Part shown: piece by piece, positions 53,257 to 62,731 of the stretch | Layout: every line of letters starts with the position of its first letter | Numbering within the stretch: the stretch's first letter is position 1 | Source: Thermococcus sp. | GTDB taxonomy: Archaea > Methanobacteriota_B > Thermococci > Thermococcales > Thermococcaceae | Length of the DNA: 64,000 nt | Assembly: GCF_027023865.1 (NCBI RefSeq) | Contig: NZ_JALVUC010000003.1 | Span: forward strand, 86,998 to 150,997 | Direction: 5' to 3' | Made by a program: the position numbers and the translations under genes | Notes under the pieces: model-generated | What the model was told of the DNA's origin: nothing | Databases searched by the model: none | Seen by the model: only the letters and a program-made list of their open reading frames with translations

Positions 53257-54335
53257 TGCCCGCGCCTTCCTGCCTTCAGTGCTCCGAGGACTACCGCTAG
53301 GAGCGCGAGCAGTCCCGGACCGCAGATTTCTCGCCCCTTCTTGTTTCTCTCGTTCCACTGCTTCGGGGACGTCATCTCGGCCGTTAGGTCGGCGACTTTA
53401 CCGCTCCCGCTAACCCTCAGCAACTCCCACTTTTCTCCAGCGCTACCTGCGACCAGCAATGAATCCCCCAGCGGAGCCGCGTAGACCGCTGAAACGTTTA
53501 GCCTAGTGAGTTCCTTGAAGCTTCTCCCATCGTACGTGAGGATTTCGTTCCCGGAAAACAGGAACCACTGCCCCTTCCAGACGGCTAAATCGATACCCAT
53601 GTCCGAGACCTTTGTCAGGTTTCCCCCGCCTTCGTAGGCGTACAGACCATCGTTTGTGACAATCAGAACGACCGAGCCGTTTGAGTACATCGAACGCACC
53701 CTGAGCCCCGGGGGAAGCTGAAGGGAAAGCGTCAAGTTCTTACTGTGCAGGCAGAGCTCAGTCCTGTTTCCGGTTCTGGTGTAGACGAGCCATCCTTCCC
53801 CTAGGGGGGCAACGTGTATCTCGTCGGCCGTCACGTTCGTCGGCTTGAAATCCGTCCCGTTGAATCAGACGAGGGTTTGATAGGTTAGCATGGTGACCTT
53901 CTCCATGACCAGCGAGGCATCTTTCTTTCCTGCCCTGAACTCGACCACGGCGCAGGTCGAGCATCCTGGCTTGCTGTACACCCTGAAGGTCTTGCCGTCG
54001 AAGGTTGCAATCCGCTCAACCCCGTCGAAGACCCATTGGCCTCTGAAGTAGCCGACGACCGTTGGGTTCAGCCCTTCGTAGTAGCGCCAGTCCCTTGGCT
54101 CAAGGGTTGTGGGAGTGGTCGTGATTTCCTCTCTGCTCTTTGGGATAGGCACTTTGTAGAAGGCCCTTCCATCGTAGAGGACCGTGTGGAACCCGCCGGT
54201 CGAGTAGTACGTTATCATCGCGGCCGTTCCGTTAGAGGCGAGCCCCCATATTTCCATCCCTGCTTTTGCGCTGACTGAGGACAGGGTTATGCACACGATT
54301 AGCAGTGCAACAACGGGTAGTGTTGCCCTCATCAT
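53022..54335 (-). pseudogene. CGP-CTERM secreted protein with an in-frame TGA and lost stop
   Basis: The protein starts with a signal peptide (MMRATLPVVALLIVCITLSS) and encodes a repeat-rich surface protein (YDGRAFYKVP, FDGKTFRVYS, YDGRSFKELT) in one continuous frame. TGA at 53865-53867 interrupts it between QTLV and FNGTDFK, where a Trp (TGG) would fit. The C-terminal REICGPGLLALLAVVLGALK resembles the Thermococcales CGP-CTERM sorting signal, after which such proteins normally end within a few residues. Here the frame runs on about 75 residues antisense to alaX, so the native stop (near 53240-53260) is also lost. Function unknown; probably cell-surface. Confidence 0.7.
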
Positions 54336-54385
54336 TCAACCTCCGCAGTATCTTTGTTTGAAAAAACTAAAAAAACTAAAGATGT

Positions 54386-55281
54386 TCAACAGGTTTTGTT
54401 TACTATATTATTACAAGAGTTGTTAGTGTACTCTTCTTTTACTTTCAAGTAATTTCTGATATCGTTGCTGAAATAATAATAGATATACTTAAATCCTCCA
54501 ACAGCATCGCTTGCACAGTAATATCCTGCCGCCCGGTTAGTGCATCTCAGGTCTTCCTCTGGTATGCACTGGCATCCACAGTTCTCTCTCTTTCCGCCCT
54601 CATGTTCATCCCTTACAGCGTTATCACATTCGAATTCAACTCCCCAGCCCCGTTTTTTGCACTCCAGCATGAATGCTTTCAGTTGATTGAAGTTTATGCC
54701 GTTTGGTCTGTATGGATCTTTTACCTGCATGCAATTAGGATTGTATTTGTATCCCGTATCGTCTTTAACTTGATAGTAGTGGGGCTGGGGCGCTATGTTA
54801 GTGAAGTGTATGTGCTTTTGGCACTTATCCATGTATCTAAAGCTTAAGTTACCCTCAATCGGAATCCACACGGCATATTTTTTCATATTCCTGATGTCTC
54901 CAACGATTTTTGGATGTTATCCCGGCAATATGTGCCGTCTTTGGCTTTGGCCGTATACATAGTATAAGCTCCCTCTGGGACTAAGTAGTATCCTCTAACC
55001 TTGGAACCTACCCTCTTCTCTATAGTATTGAGCCAGTCTTTCATTTGGGGGTATGTCCATGTGCCTTGGGGGTTTGGAATTTCGGCTATCAACTGGAATC
55101 CGGGCTTTAAGTCCCAAAATCTGTTGATTATCTCTATTAACCTGTCAATGTCCGCCGAGTCTCTCTCTGTTTCTGGTCCTAAAATTATAGCCCCATCAAA
55201 CTCCATTACAAAATCTTTTATTTGTGATGTCGGGGTTGTCTCACTACCAATATAGTAGAAAAGACCAACATTCCAGGTCAT
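54386..55281 (-). pseudogene. Low-GC glycosidase-like (TIM-barrel-like) protein with a one-base frameshift
   Basis: The first frame (ATG 55281, after GGAGGTGATACTAC) encodes MTWNVGLFYYIGSETTPTSQ and runs to a stop at 54883. Restoring one A to the run AAAAA (plus-strand T5 at 54907-54911) joins CRDNIQK to IVGDIRNMKKYAVWIPIEGN and gives one protein of about 298 residues. It has many Cys in the second half (CGCQCIPEEDLRC). The aromatic YYxVPEGAY / WIPIEGN pattern is reminiscent of DUF4855-like barrel proteins, but I am not sure. AT content is well above neighbours and there is no signal peptide, pointing to transfer. Confidence 0.65.
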
Positions 55282-55563
55282 GTAGTATCACCTCCAATGT
55301 GTGTCAATTTATAATATACCAACTTTAAGTTAAAAGCTTTTTGGTAAGATTGCTAACTTATGTGTTTTAATAAATCTATCAATGCACTAAAAGTGTTGTA
55401 ATATGCGGCAGTCGAAGACCTATCACGAAGACGGAGTCACTTTTCACTCATCTTGAAAGGAGCTACGGCCTGCTGATGAGTGACATGCTTCGGGTCATTG
55501 GCCGATCATATGTGTTTTTGTCCCTCAGCTCCACAACGCCGAAGGCCTTCCATATTGGGTTGT
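55282..55563. other. Intergenic region with a short coding-like fragment
   Basis: 55282-55400 holds the TATA region for the gene above (ATATTATAAATTG near 55305-55317). From about 55440 to 55560 one plus-strand frame reads THLERSYGLLMSDMLRVIGR, then SYVFLSLS, without a start. It looks like the tail of a decayed gene; the family is not recognised. Confidence 0.25.
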
Positions 55564-56361
55564 CTAGCTCTTTCTCACCCACAGCGCTCCGGCCATCCCA
55601 AAGTAAGTCGGACAGGCGTATGCGCTCTCTTTTAGCTCAAATTCTCCGACTCTCATCGCCCCGAGCATCATCAGCATCTGCCAGTAGCTGTCCACCAATG
55701 CCTTTTTCACAAACTCTTCCGGGAGTTCTGGAAGTTCTTCAAGGCGGTTTTCGTTTATTAGTTCCATTATCAGCCTGTCGTAATCCTCGCTCTCCTTAAC
55801 CTTCCTGTAGGGGCCGTTCTCATCGTGCCCATGCCCGTGATCGGCGCTTATTATTAGGGCCACCTTCTCCCCTTCCTCCTCGAGGGTTCTCCCGAGGACT
55901 TCGCCGAACTCTATGAGGTCTGCCCTTTCAACGCCCCTTGACGGCGTTATCAGAACCAGGGGTTTTTTCTCGAGGAACTGCAACGGTATCAGTTCCCCCC
56001 AGCTCAGGGGCCAGCGTGAGTACTCACCTCTCAACGAGGCGAAGTTCAAATCAACTACCGGCATTCCAGCGTCTTTCTCGTTCCTGTAAATTTTTTCGGC
56101 CAGTTCTCTCCAGGTTTCCCATTCGCCGGGAAGTTCCTTCCCCTCAAAGCCGATCCAGGAAACTAGGTGCTCGGCCATAACGATTCCAAGGTGGTCGCTC
56201 ATCCTTACGTTGTGGGGGCTGACAAGGACGTAGGAGTCAACATCTGCGAAGGCCCTTCCGATATCCCTGAGAACCTCCGCCAGCTTTTTCGTTTCCCCAT
56301 CTGGAGGCTCCAAAACGGGGTTCCCATGGGGCATCAAACCTATTCCGACGAGCATTTTCAT
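55564..56361 (-). CDS. LigB-type extradiol dioxygenase superfamily protein
   Basis: A 265-residue protein of the catalytic LigB/MEMO superfamily: LVGIGLMPHGNPVLEPP, VLVSPHNVRMSDHLGIV and LIISADHGHGHDENGPY carry the metal-binding histidines and aspartate. Archaeal members have no proven dioxygenase substrate. The ATG overlaps the threonine synthase stop (TGATG), so it is coupled to thrC. Last gene of the operon. Confidence 0.85.
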   Translation of the reverse strand: MKMLVGIGLMPHGNPVLEPPDGETKKLAEVLRDIGRAFADVDSYVLVSPHNVRMSDHLGIVMAEHLVSWIGFEGKELPGEWETWRELAEKIYRNEKDAGMPVVDLNFASLRGEYSRWPLSWGELIPLQFLEKKPLVLITPSRGVERADLIEFGEVLGRTLEEEGEKVALIISADHGHGHDENGPYRKVKESEDYDRLIMELINENRLEELPELPEEFVKKALVDSYWQMLMMLGAMRVGEFELKESAYACPTYFGMAGALWVRKS

Positions 56362-57503
56362 CACCTCAGGCATTTTTCAAGGTTTCCAATCGCGCATTCC
56401 ATTATTCCTCCGCCTTCCATATGGGAAAGCGTCTTCAGCCCGGAGCCGGTTAGGATTGAGACGACCTTGGTGCCCTCGGGGATTGTTCCGCTTTCAACGA
56501 GCTTCTTCAGAGCCGCTATTCCGGTTGCGCTCGCCGGCTGGACGAAGAGGCCTTCACCGGCCAGCTTTTTCTGAGCTTCGATTATCCCTTCGTCGCTCAC
56601 GGTAACGCAGAGCCAATTGAACTCGCGGAGCAGTTTTAGGACCGCGTTCCCGCTCGGCGGGTAAGGGTTTGCTATGGCCTTTGCTATTGTCTTTGGCCTT
56701 TCAAAGTGCTCTATCCTCGCTTTCCCCTCCCTGAACGCCCTGCATATCGGGGAGCAACCTTTGGCCTGAACAGTTATAAGCTTTGGGAGCTCTTCAATCA
56801 GCCCGTTCCTCATCAGCTCGATGAAGCCCTTCGCTATCCCCCTGAAGAGCCCTCCTGAGCTGGTGGGGATTAGAACGTAGTCCGGCGTTGTCTCCTCGGC
56901 TATCTCGAATGCTATGCCCTTGTAGCCCTCGACGCGGAAGGGGTTGTCGGAGTTGATGAAATAAACACCCAGGTTCTCCCCGAGTTTCAGGCTCTCAAAG
57001 TAAAGTCTCCCGTAGTCGCCCCTGACTCTTATGACACTTCCGCCGTAAACCGAAACGGCTTTGAGCTTCTCCTCGTCCGCGTTTTCCGAGACGAGGATTT
57101 TTGCACTGAGGCCAGCCCTTGCGGCGTAGGCGGCTACACTTGCCGCCATGTTGCCGGTCGAAACGGTTCCGACAGCCTTGTAGCCTGCTTTAATGGCGTA
57201 GCTCACCGCCAGAAAGGTCCCCCTGTCCTTGAAGCTCCACGTCGGGTTAGCCGTCTCGTTCTTGAGGTAGAGCCTTATGCCAAGCTCCTCTCCGAGCCTT
57301 GATTTAACCAGCGGAGTATCCCCCTCACCGAGCGAGAACTCTAAAACCGGTTCAATCGGCCAGAAGTTCCAAAAGCGCTCCCAGACGCTCTTTCCTATGT
57401 AGGGCTCACCCTTGAGGATTTTAAACTCCACCGGCTCACCGCAGGAGCAGCGCTGGACGGGTTCCTCATAGGTTCTCCCACAGATAGGGCATCTAAGCTT
57501 CAT
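56361..57503 (-). CDS. thrC: Threonine synthase
   Basis: PLP enzyme converting O-phosphohomoserine to threonine. The 380 residues begin with a zinc-ribbon (CPICGRTYEEPVQRCSCGEP). The PLP lysine lies in NPTWSFKDRGTFLAVS (about residue 93), with the phosphate loop GTVSTGNMAASVAAYAARAG and the C-terminal GLKTLSHMEGGG. This is the archaeal short form. It overlaps the metalloprotease-like gene by 11 bases and the LigB gene by one base. Confidence 0.93.
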   Translation of the reverse strand: MKLRCPICGRTYEEPVQRCSCGEPVEFKILKGEPYIGKSVWERFWNFWPIEPVLEFSLGEGDTPLVKSRLGEELGIRLYLKNETANPTWSFKDRGTFLAVSYAIKAGYKAVGTVSTGNMAASVAAYAARAGLSAKILVSENADEEKLKAVSVYGGSVIRVRGDYGRLYFESLKLGENLGVYFINSDNPFRVEGYKGIAFEIAEETTPDYVLIPTSSGGLFRGIAKGFIELMRNGLIEELPKLITVQAKGCSPICRAFREGKARIEHFERPKTIAKAIANPYPPSGNAVLKLLREFNWLCVTVSDEGIIEAQKKLAGEGLFVQPASATGIAALKKLVESGTIPEGTKVVSILTGSGLKTLSHMEGGGIMECAIGNLEKCLR

Positions 57504-58590
57504 TCACCTCCCTCCTGAAGGCTTTGAGGGTTACTACTCTTCCCGAGATGGTTATGGTGTAGGTTGCATAGTCGTTCCCTCTCGCGAGTTTCTCAAGGGT
57601 TTTTCCGAGCTCCATTGTGGCCGATTTGCTGGAGAAGAGGACGCGCCAGATGAGAATGTAGCCGGTTCCGTTCCTTGCTAAGATGAGCTTGTCTCCGCGC
57701 CACGAGGTTGAGACGTTCCAAACGGTCGCGTTGTTGAGCTTGGCAACGTCCCTGAGGAGAACATAAACGTAGAACGCACCGAGCCTGTCGTCCCAGAGAA
57801 CCTTCGAGCCGTTCGGAACCTCAACGCTGACCCTCTCGGGAGTGAAATTCTCAAGGTAGAGCCTCGGCACCATTATCTCAAGCGTCGAGTTGGGGTAGCG
57901 TGAGTATGCGGAGTTGATCAGCTTCCAGCCCCCCTTCTCGTACAGGTAGCGAACGAATCTGTCCCCGAAGACGTAGGGAAAGATGTCCAGGTCTGTTATC
58001 GGGTTACCGCTCAGGGAGCGTATCTTGTGGATTGGAATCCCATTCCTTTCGCAGTAGAGATCTGCCACGAGGTCCGCGTCTCCCTCGACAAGGGCCTTTA
58101 CCGCGAGGGTTCCGTCCGAGGTGTTCGCTCCATAGCGCGCGTTGAACCACTGCTTCTGGAGCACGTGCACGCTCTCGTGGGCTATCGTCCGCTCGGCCGT
58201 TGCTTTGTTGCCAAAGAAGTTCTCCCTGATTATGTAGATGGTGTCTCCAACGGTCGCCGCTATCCAGTCTGCCCTCTGCTCGTTCTCCTGGCGGATGAAC
58301 TGGTAGTCCGGCGGCAGAAGAAGGGTCATCTTATATATCATCTCCTCCTCGTGGAGCCTTTCGAGGTCCAGCTTTCCGGGTTTCCACATAGCTAACGCTT
58401 GGGCTTTTGTTATAACGACGATCTTCGGCTTCTCTTTGAAGTGGAGGCCCCTTATCTCCTGTACCTGCTCCAGAATGGAGTTTACCTGGTCTAGAACTTC
58501 ATCTGGGCCGGCCATCATGTAGGCCGCAGCGTAGAGTGAGAGGAACATGAGCCCAACGAGGAGACCCGCCAGTGGGAGCTTCCCCTTCAT
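57493..58590 (-). CDS. Membrane-anchored zinc-metalloprotease-like protein
   Basis: A 365-residue protein with an N-terminal membrane helix (LAGLLVGLMFLSLYAAAYMM) and an extracellular domain containing HESVH (HExxH, about residue 140) and, about 28 residues later, EGDADLVADLY, a gluzincin-like third ligand. This suggests a surface peptidase; no named family is certain. It is translationally linked to thrC, an odd metabolic partner. Confidence 0.75.
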   Translation of the reverse strand: MKGKLPLAGLLVGLMFLSLYAAAYMMAGPDEVLDQVNSILEQVQEIRGLHFKEKPKIVVITKAQALAMWKPGKLDLERLHEEEMIYKMTLLLPPDYQFIRQENEQRADWIAATVGDTIYIIRENFFGNKATAERTIAHESVHVLQKQWFNARYGANTSDGTLAVKALVEGDADLVADLYCERNGIPIHKIRSLSGNPITDLDIFPYVFGDRFVRYLYEKGGWKLINSAYSRYPNSTLEIMVPRLYLENFTPERVSVEVPNGSKVLWDDRLGAFYVYVLLRDVAKLNNATVWNVSTSWRGDKLILARNGTGYILIWRVLFSSKSATMELGKTLEKLARGNDYATYTITISGRVVTLKAFRREVNEA

Positions 58591-58645
58591 GATTGAAAGT
58601 TGGGTGGGGAGGTTAAAAAGGGCTTTGGTGCAATCTTTGATTGTT

Positions 58646-59248
58646 TCAATCCTTGAATTCGACGAACTCCTCCCTCATGCCATCTTTTGTTATGACAACG
58701 ACCTGAACCTTTCTGTCTCCTGTATAAACATCCCGCTTTCCAGCGGTTTTGACGGCCCTGATTGCAAGCTCCCTCGCCTCCTCAGCGCCCATCCCCTTCT
58801 TGAACCCGTCCTCGAGAACGGCTATCGCGAAGGGGCTTCCCGAGCCTGTCGCCGTATAGTCATCGAAGACGAGGCCGCCGAGCGGGTCGAGGTTCGCCAG
58901 CGTAGGCTCATCAACGTAGCCGCCCACGATAATCTGCACCATGTATGGAAAGAACTTGTTCTCATTGAGGATGTTGCTAAGCAGGTTGGCCATCGCCTTC
59001 GTTGTCATCTCTCTGTTCCAAGTGAACTGATAATACCTCGCCTCTGCCTCCAGCATGCGCGCGAGGGCCTGAACGTCGCCGACGCTTCCGGCCGTTGTTA
59101 TCGCTATTCTGTCCGTGATGGGAAGTATCTTTCTTATGTTAAGGGTCTCGACCATGTGATCGAGGGAAGCCTGAGTGTCCGCGGCGAGAACGACGCCGTC
59201 CTTAGCTTTTATACCAATGGTTGTGGTTCCGGTCTTCTTGGTTTCCAT
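58646..59248 (-). CDS. psmB: Proteasome subunit beta
   Basis: Catalytic subunit of the archaeal 20S proteasome. The 200-residue precursor has a short propeptide METKKTG followed by the active-site threonine in [20 protein letters not shown]. Further typical parts are [20 protein letters not shown] and [20 protein letters not shown]. The start at 59248 follows GGGGGTGAGAGA and gives the usual propeptide; a longer start upstream overlaps the ABC gene. It lies 26 bases after the iron-type ABC ATPase gene, with probable read-through. Confidence 0.95.
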   Translation of the reverse strand: METKKTGTTTIGIKAKDGVVLAADTQASLDHMVETLNIRKILPITDRIAITTAGSVGDVQALARMLEAEARYYQFTWNREMTTKAMANLLSNILNENKFFPYMVQIIVGGYVDEPTLANLDPLGGLVFDDYTATGSGSPFAIAVLEDGFKKGMGAEEARELAIRAVKTAGKRDVYTGDRKVQVVVITKDGMREEFVEFKD

Positions 59249-59274
59249 TCTCTCACCCCCTGCTATTTCTCGCG

Positions 59275-60012
59275 TCATGTTTTAACGCTTTCGTTCTGGC
59301 TCGGGATAAGTACCCTGCTCCCGTCAACAGTCTCTATCTTTACCCTCACCCCATAGACCTCCTCGAGGACGCTTTCTTTAAGTGCTTCTGGCTTTCCCTC
59401 CCAGCGCTTTTCCCCGCGGTGGAGCAGTATCAACCTGTCTGCGTAGCGGAGTGCCATGTTGAGATCGTGGAGGACTGCTATAACTATCTTCTCATTCCGC
59501 ATCTTCCTCAGGAGTTCCATCACAACCAGTGCGTGGTTTATGTCGAGGTGGCTAGTCGGTTCGTCGAGGAGTATCGCCTCACTTCCCTGGGCTAATGCTC
59601 TCGCTATCAATGCCAGCTGGTACTCTCCCCCGGAGAGGTTGGTTATGGGGTCTCTCCTTTTTTCCCAGAGACCGACGTGCTTTAGGGCACCCTCAACGTC
59701 GCCCTTCGTTGCATAGGTGCCCATCTTCACAAACTCCTCAATGGTGAAGGCAAACTGTGGGAGGGAGCTTTGCGGCACGTAGGTTATCATTCTCGCCCTT
59801 TCTCGGGGCTTCATTCCGATTAAATCCTTCCCATCAACCAGGACTTTTCCGCGGGGTTTGAGAATGCCGACCATGGCCTTAAGAAGGGTACTCTTTCCGG
59901 CACCGTTCGGCCCGATTATCGAGAGAAGCTCGCCTTTTTCCGCTTTAAACTCGACGTTTTTAAGGATTTCCTGCTCTCCATAGGAGAAAGACACGCTCAC
60001 CTCTAGCTTCAT
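59275..60012 (-). CDS. Iron/cobalamin-type ABC transporter ATP-binding protein
   Basis: A 245-residue ATPase of the FecE/BtuD class: Walker [15 protein letters not shown] (about 34-47), signature [16 protein letters not shown] (about 127), Walker [14 protein letters not shown]-loop [10 protein letters not shown]. Partner of the permease at 60009-61025, with ATGA coupling. Imports iron-siderophore, haem or cobalamin by family; the binding protein is not adjacent in this window. Confidence 0.9.
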   Translation of the reverse strand: MKLEVSVSFSYGEQEILKNVEFKAEKGELLSIIGPNGAGKSTLLKAMVGILKPRGKVLVDGKDLIGMKPRERARMITYVPQSSLPQFAFTIEEFVKMGTYATKGDVEGALKHVGLWEKRRDPITNLSGGEYQLALIARALAQGSEAILLDEPTSHLDINHALVVMELLRKMRNEKIVIAVLHDLNMALRYADRLILLHRGEKRWEGKPEALKESVLEEVYGVRVKIETVDGSRVLIPSQNESVKT

Positions 60013-61025
60013 GAGTAAAGCTCCCCCCTCTTATGTTTCATCAGGAGGTAGAGGAAGAAGGGCGCACCCATTATGGCTGTTATTATGCCTACCGGAATCT
60101 CCGTCGGCCGTGCCAGAACTCGCGCTAGTAGGTCAGCGGTCACGAGCAGAACACCTCCAAAGAGAGCGCTCGCTGGTGTCAGCTCCCTGTGGTTTGGTCC
60201 AAGGATGAGCCTCATTATGTGAGGTCCCATGAGTCCGACGAAGCCTATTATCCCGGAGGTCGAGACGGAGAAAGCGGTGAGCAGCGTGATTGCACCGATG
60301 AACAGCTTTCTGTAGAGGTGAAGGTCAAGGCCGAGGGCTATGCTCTCCTCCCCGAGGAGGATGAGGTTCAGTTCGCGCCACCTCCAGATTAGAAAGCCAA
60401 GTCCTATTGTTGAGACCAGTGCCATCTCCCCCACGTTGGTCCACATTGCGCCGTTGAAACTCCCCATCAGCCACATCCAGGTTACCGTTGCCCTGTTTTG
60501 ATGGCTTATTATAACGTACCATGTAGCGGCGCTCGCGAGGAAACCGAAGGCTATTCCAGCGAGGAGGAGGGTGTCCATTGGGACCCTGCCATCAACCTTT
60601 GAGACGGAGTAGACGATGAGAACCGACAGCACCGCCGAGACGAGTGCCGCCAGCCCCATGTGGCCGGGGGAATAAACCGATGCCAATGCCGCTCCCAGTC
60701 CCGCCCCAGCACTTATGCCTATTATATACGGGTCCGCTAGGGGGTTCCTGAAGAGTGCTTGGCTCGCCGTTCCAGCCCCTGCGAGGCTCATGCCAACGAG
60801 GTATGCTAGCAGAACCCTTGGCAGGCGGAGTTCCCAGACAATTACGAAGTACTCTGGCTTCTTACCCGGGTTTATTGAAGGAAACAACCCGTGGAGAGCC
60901 TCCTTTACCCCGTAGGCGATTGATGAGGTTATACCGGATGGGCTGATGCTGACAGAGCCTATGTACACCCCAATGAAAACTGCCATTAACGAGAGGATGA
61001 CGAGCGTTGGGAGCCACTTTCTCAT
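60009..61025 (-). CDS. Iron/cobalamin-type ABC transporter permease (FecCD family)
   Basis: A 338-residue polytopic membrane protein with about ten helices. Conserved FecCD blocks include WELRLPRVLLAYLVGMSLAG, FRNPLADPYIIGISAGAGLG, GIIGFVGLMGPHIMRLILGP and RPTEIPVGIITAIMGAPFFL. It forms the channel for iron-chelate or cobalamin uptake. The start is near the divergent RimI gene, and the spacer of 75 bases carries both promoters. Confidence 0.92.
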   Translation of the reverse strand: MRKWLPTLVILSLMAVFIGVYIGSVSISPSGITSSIAYGVKEALHGLFPSINPGKKPEYFVIVWELRLPRVLLAYLVGMSLAGAGTASQALFRNPLADPYIIGISAGAGLGAALASVYSPGHMGLAALVSAVLSVLIVYSVSKVDGRVPMDTLLLAGIAFGFLASAATWYVIISHQNRATVTWMWLMGSFNGAMWTNVGEMALVSTIGLGFLIWRWRELNLILLGEESIALGLDLHLYRKLFIGAITLLTAFSVSTSGIIGFVGLMGPHIMRLILGPNHRELTPASALFGGVLLVTADLLARVLARPTEIPVGIITAIMGAPFFLYLLMKHKRGELYS

Positions 61026-61100
61026 GTCGCCGGATTATTTGTCCAGCCGTTTAAAGGTTTCGGGCCTAAACTTAAAAAGTCCGGTGCCCAAAGTGGTACC

Positions 61101-61604
61101 ATGAGCATTTCCATTCGACAAGGGGATGGCAGAATAGCGTTGGTGATGGTCTCGATAAGGCCGGTCAAGCTATTTGATATTCCAGAAGTGGTTAGGATAG
61201 AACGGGAGTCCTTCAACGAGGAATACCCGCGCGGCGTTTTTCTGGCGTTCCTTGAGAACAACCCGAGCACGTTCCTCGTGGCCGAGTATAACGGTAGAAT
61301 AATCGGCTACGTGATGGGCTACCTGCGTCCGGACATGGAAGGACATATAATGAGCATAGCCGTCGATCCGAAGTACCGGGGAAACGGGATAGGTTCGGCC
61401 CTTCTCAACGAGGTTATAGAAAGGCTCGTAAACGAGGGCGCCCGCTACATTGGCTTGGAGGTTCGTGTGAGCAACGAGAACGCGATAAGGCTCTATGAGA
61501 GCTTCGGGTTCAGGAAGATTAAGAGGATAATCGCGTACTACTCCGACGGCGAGGACGCCTATTACATGCTCCTGCCGGCGGAGGAATGGGGTGGAAGGAA
61601 TTGA
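61101..61604 (+). CDS. RimI-type protein N-acetyltransferase
   Basis: GNAT-fold enzyme of 167 residues that acetylates protein N-termini (ribosomal or nascent chains). FLVAEYNGRIIGYVMGYLRP, IMSIAVDPKYRGNGIGSALL (acetyl-CoA P-loop RxxGxG/A as RGNGIG) and RVSNENAIRLYESFGF are the classical motifs. TATA-like AAACTTAAAAAG (about 61066-61077) lies 25 bases before the ATG, so the mRNA is probably leaderless. Overlaps endA by 19 bases. Confidence 0.92.
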   Translation: MSISIRQGDGRIALVMVSIRPVKLFDIPEVVRIERESFNEEYPRGVFLAFLENNPSTFLVAEYNGRIIGYVMGYLRPDMEGHIMSIAVDPKYRGNGIGSALLNEVIERLVNEGARYIGLEVRVSNENAIRLYESFGFRKIKRIIAYYSDGEDAYYMLLPAEEWGGRN

Positions 61605-62116
61605 AGGAACCGATAATTTTTCAGCTTAGCGGTGACAGGGTCTTCAGTGATCGTGAGAAGGCCATAAACCAGTTCTACAACAAGCGCTACTTTGGCGAGG
61701 TCGTGAACGGCAAGCTCTTCCTCTCGCTCATCGAGGCGGCCTACCTGATGGAGAAGGGCAAAGTAAGGGTCTTCAACGGCGAGAGGGAGCTGTCCTTCCA
61801 GGATCTGGTCGAACTCGGCCGGAAGCGCGATGATCAGTTCGACATAAAGTTGCTCGTCTACACCGACCTTCGGGACAGGGGTTACACCGTCAAGTCAGCC
61901 CTCAAGTTCGGCTCTCACTTCCGCGTTTACCGGCGTGGAATGGACGAGCACTCACAATGGCTCGTCTGGGTAGTCCCCGAGAACCTGCGCTTTTCCCCGA
62001 ACGACATCACGGCGCGGGTTAGGGTGGCCCACGGCGTCAGGAAGAACATGATTATGGCCGTCGTAGATGAGGACAACGACGTGGTTTATTACAAAGTTGA
62101 GTGGGTTAAGTTCTGA
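61586..62116 (+). CDS. endA: tRNA-splicing endonuclease
   Basis: Archaeal homodimeric-type splicing endonuclease (176 residues) that cuts bulge-helix-bulge motifs such as that in the tRNA-Trp precursor at 1396-1535. The catalytic triad is visible: Tyr in VYTDLRDRGYTV (about 92-103), His in MDEHSQWLVWVVP (about 120-132) and Lys in AHGVRKNMIMAVVD (about 150-163). The N-terminal domain precedes residue 80. GGAGG lies upstream of the ATG inside rimI. Confidence 0.94.
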   Translation: MGWKELKEPIIFQLSGDRVFSDREKAINQFYNKRYFGEVVNGKLFLSLIEAAYLMEKGKVRVFNGERELSFQDLVELGRKRDDQFDIKLLVYTDLRDRGYTVKSALKFGSHFRVYRRGMDEHSQWLVWVVPENLRFSPNDITARVRVAHGVRKNMIMAVVDEDNDVVYYKVEWVKF

Positions 62117-62120
62117 GGCC

Positions 62121-62720
62121 TCACTTTCTCAGCCCCCTCAATTCCGTCACGACATTCTGGACCCACTCTGGAAGTTCCTCAAAGGGAACGATCCTAACGC
62201 TGACATTCCCTGATTTTAGATTGACCATCACAACTGCAAACTCTCTTTCCGGGGTAGGGAGGGTGGACGTTACGTTGGAATCCTCCGCAGTGTTTCTTTC
62301 GTCGCCCCCAACTGAGTAGTAGAGCCAGACCGTGAGGTTGGTCACGTTGTACGTTATGAGGGTTGCTCCGGCTGGGAGGCTGGCCTTTTCCTCAACCAGC
62401 GACCGAGCCATGTCAAGTGCCTTTCCCGTGTAACCAAGATAGTCGCTGTGGGAAATCGCCTGGATTTTCAGCACTTTGCCACTATCGGCTCTAACGACCC
62501 GGTAGTATCGTGTTCCTTCGCTGGTGTTAACCTGATAGTACTCGTAGTAGGTTGAGTTTCCCAGAAAGATACCGCCGAGGATGTGCGGATGGCTGGCGAT
62601 TAAGGAGTTAAACTCGGAGTTTTGATGTGAACTTGCACTGTATCCATACATGCCTACACAAAGAATAAAGAGAAAGAAGACGGAAACTGTTAAGTAGGTT
62701 CTTTGTAGGTGCTTCTTCAC
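62121..62720 (-). CDS. Secreted or membrane-anchored protein of unknown function
   Basis: A 199-residue protein with an N-terminal hydrophobic segment (YLTVSVFFLFILCVGMYGY), then an extracellular domain with NxS/T sequons and a PepSY-like feel (TYYEYYQVNTSEGTRYYRVV). No family is recognised. It starts 11 bases after the gene at 62732-63739 and is almost certainly in the same transcript, hence under the shared promoter module. The 3' end is convergent with endA. Confidence 0.65.
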   Translation of the reverse strand: MKKHLQRTYLTVSVFFLFILCVGMYGYSASSHQNSEFNSLIASHPHILGGIFLGNSTYYEYYQVNTSEGTRYYRVVRADSGKVLKIQAISHSDYLGYTGKALDMARSLVEEKASLPAGATLITYNVTNLTVWLYYSVGGDERNTAEDSNVTSTLPTPEREFAVVMVNLKSGNVSVRIVPFEELPEWVQNVVTELRGLRK

Positions 62721-62731
62721 TATCCCTCACC

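Noticed and set aside
53865..53867. Selenocysteine or pyrrolysine explanation for the in-frame stop
   Set aside because: The codon is TGA in a context where Trp fits, no SECIS-like structure is evident, and Thermococcales are not known to use either residue; nonsense mutation or error is simpler.
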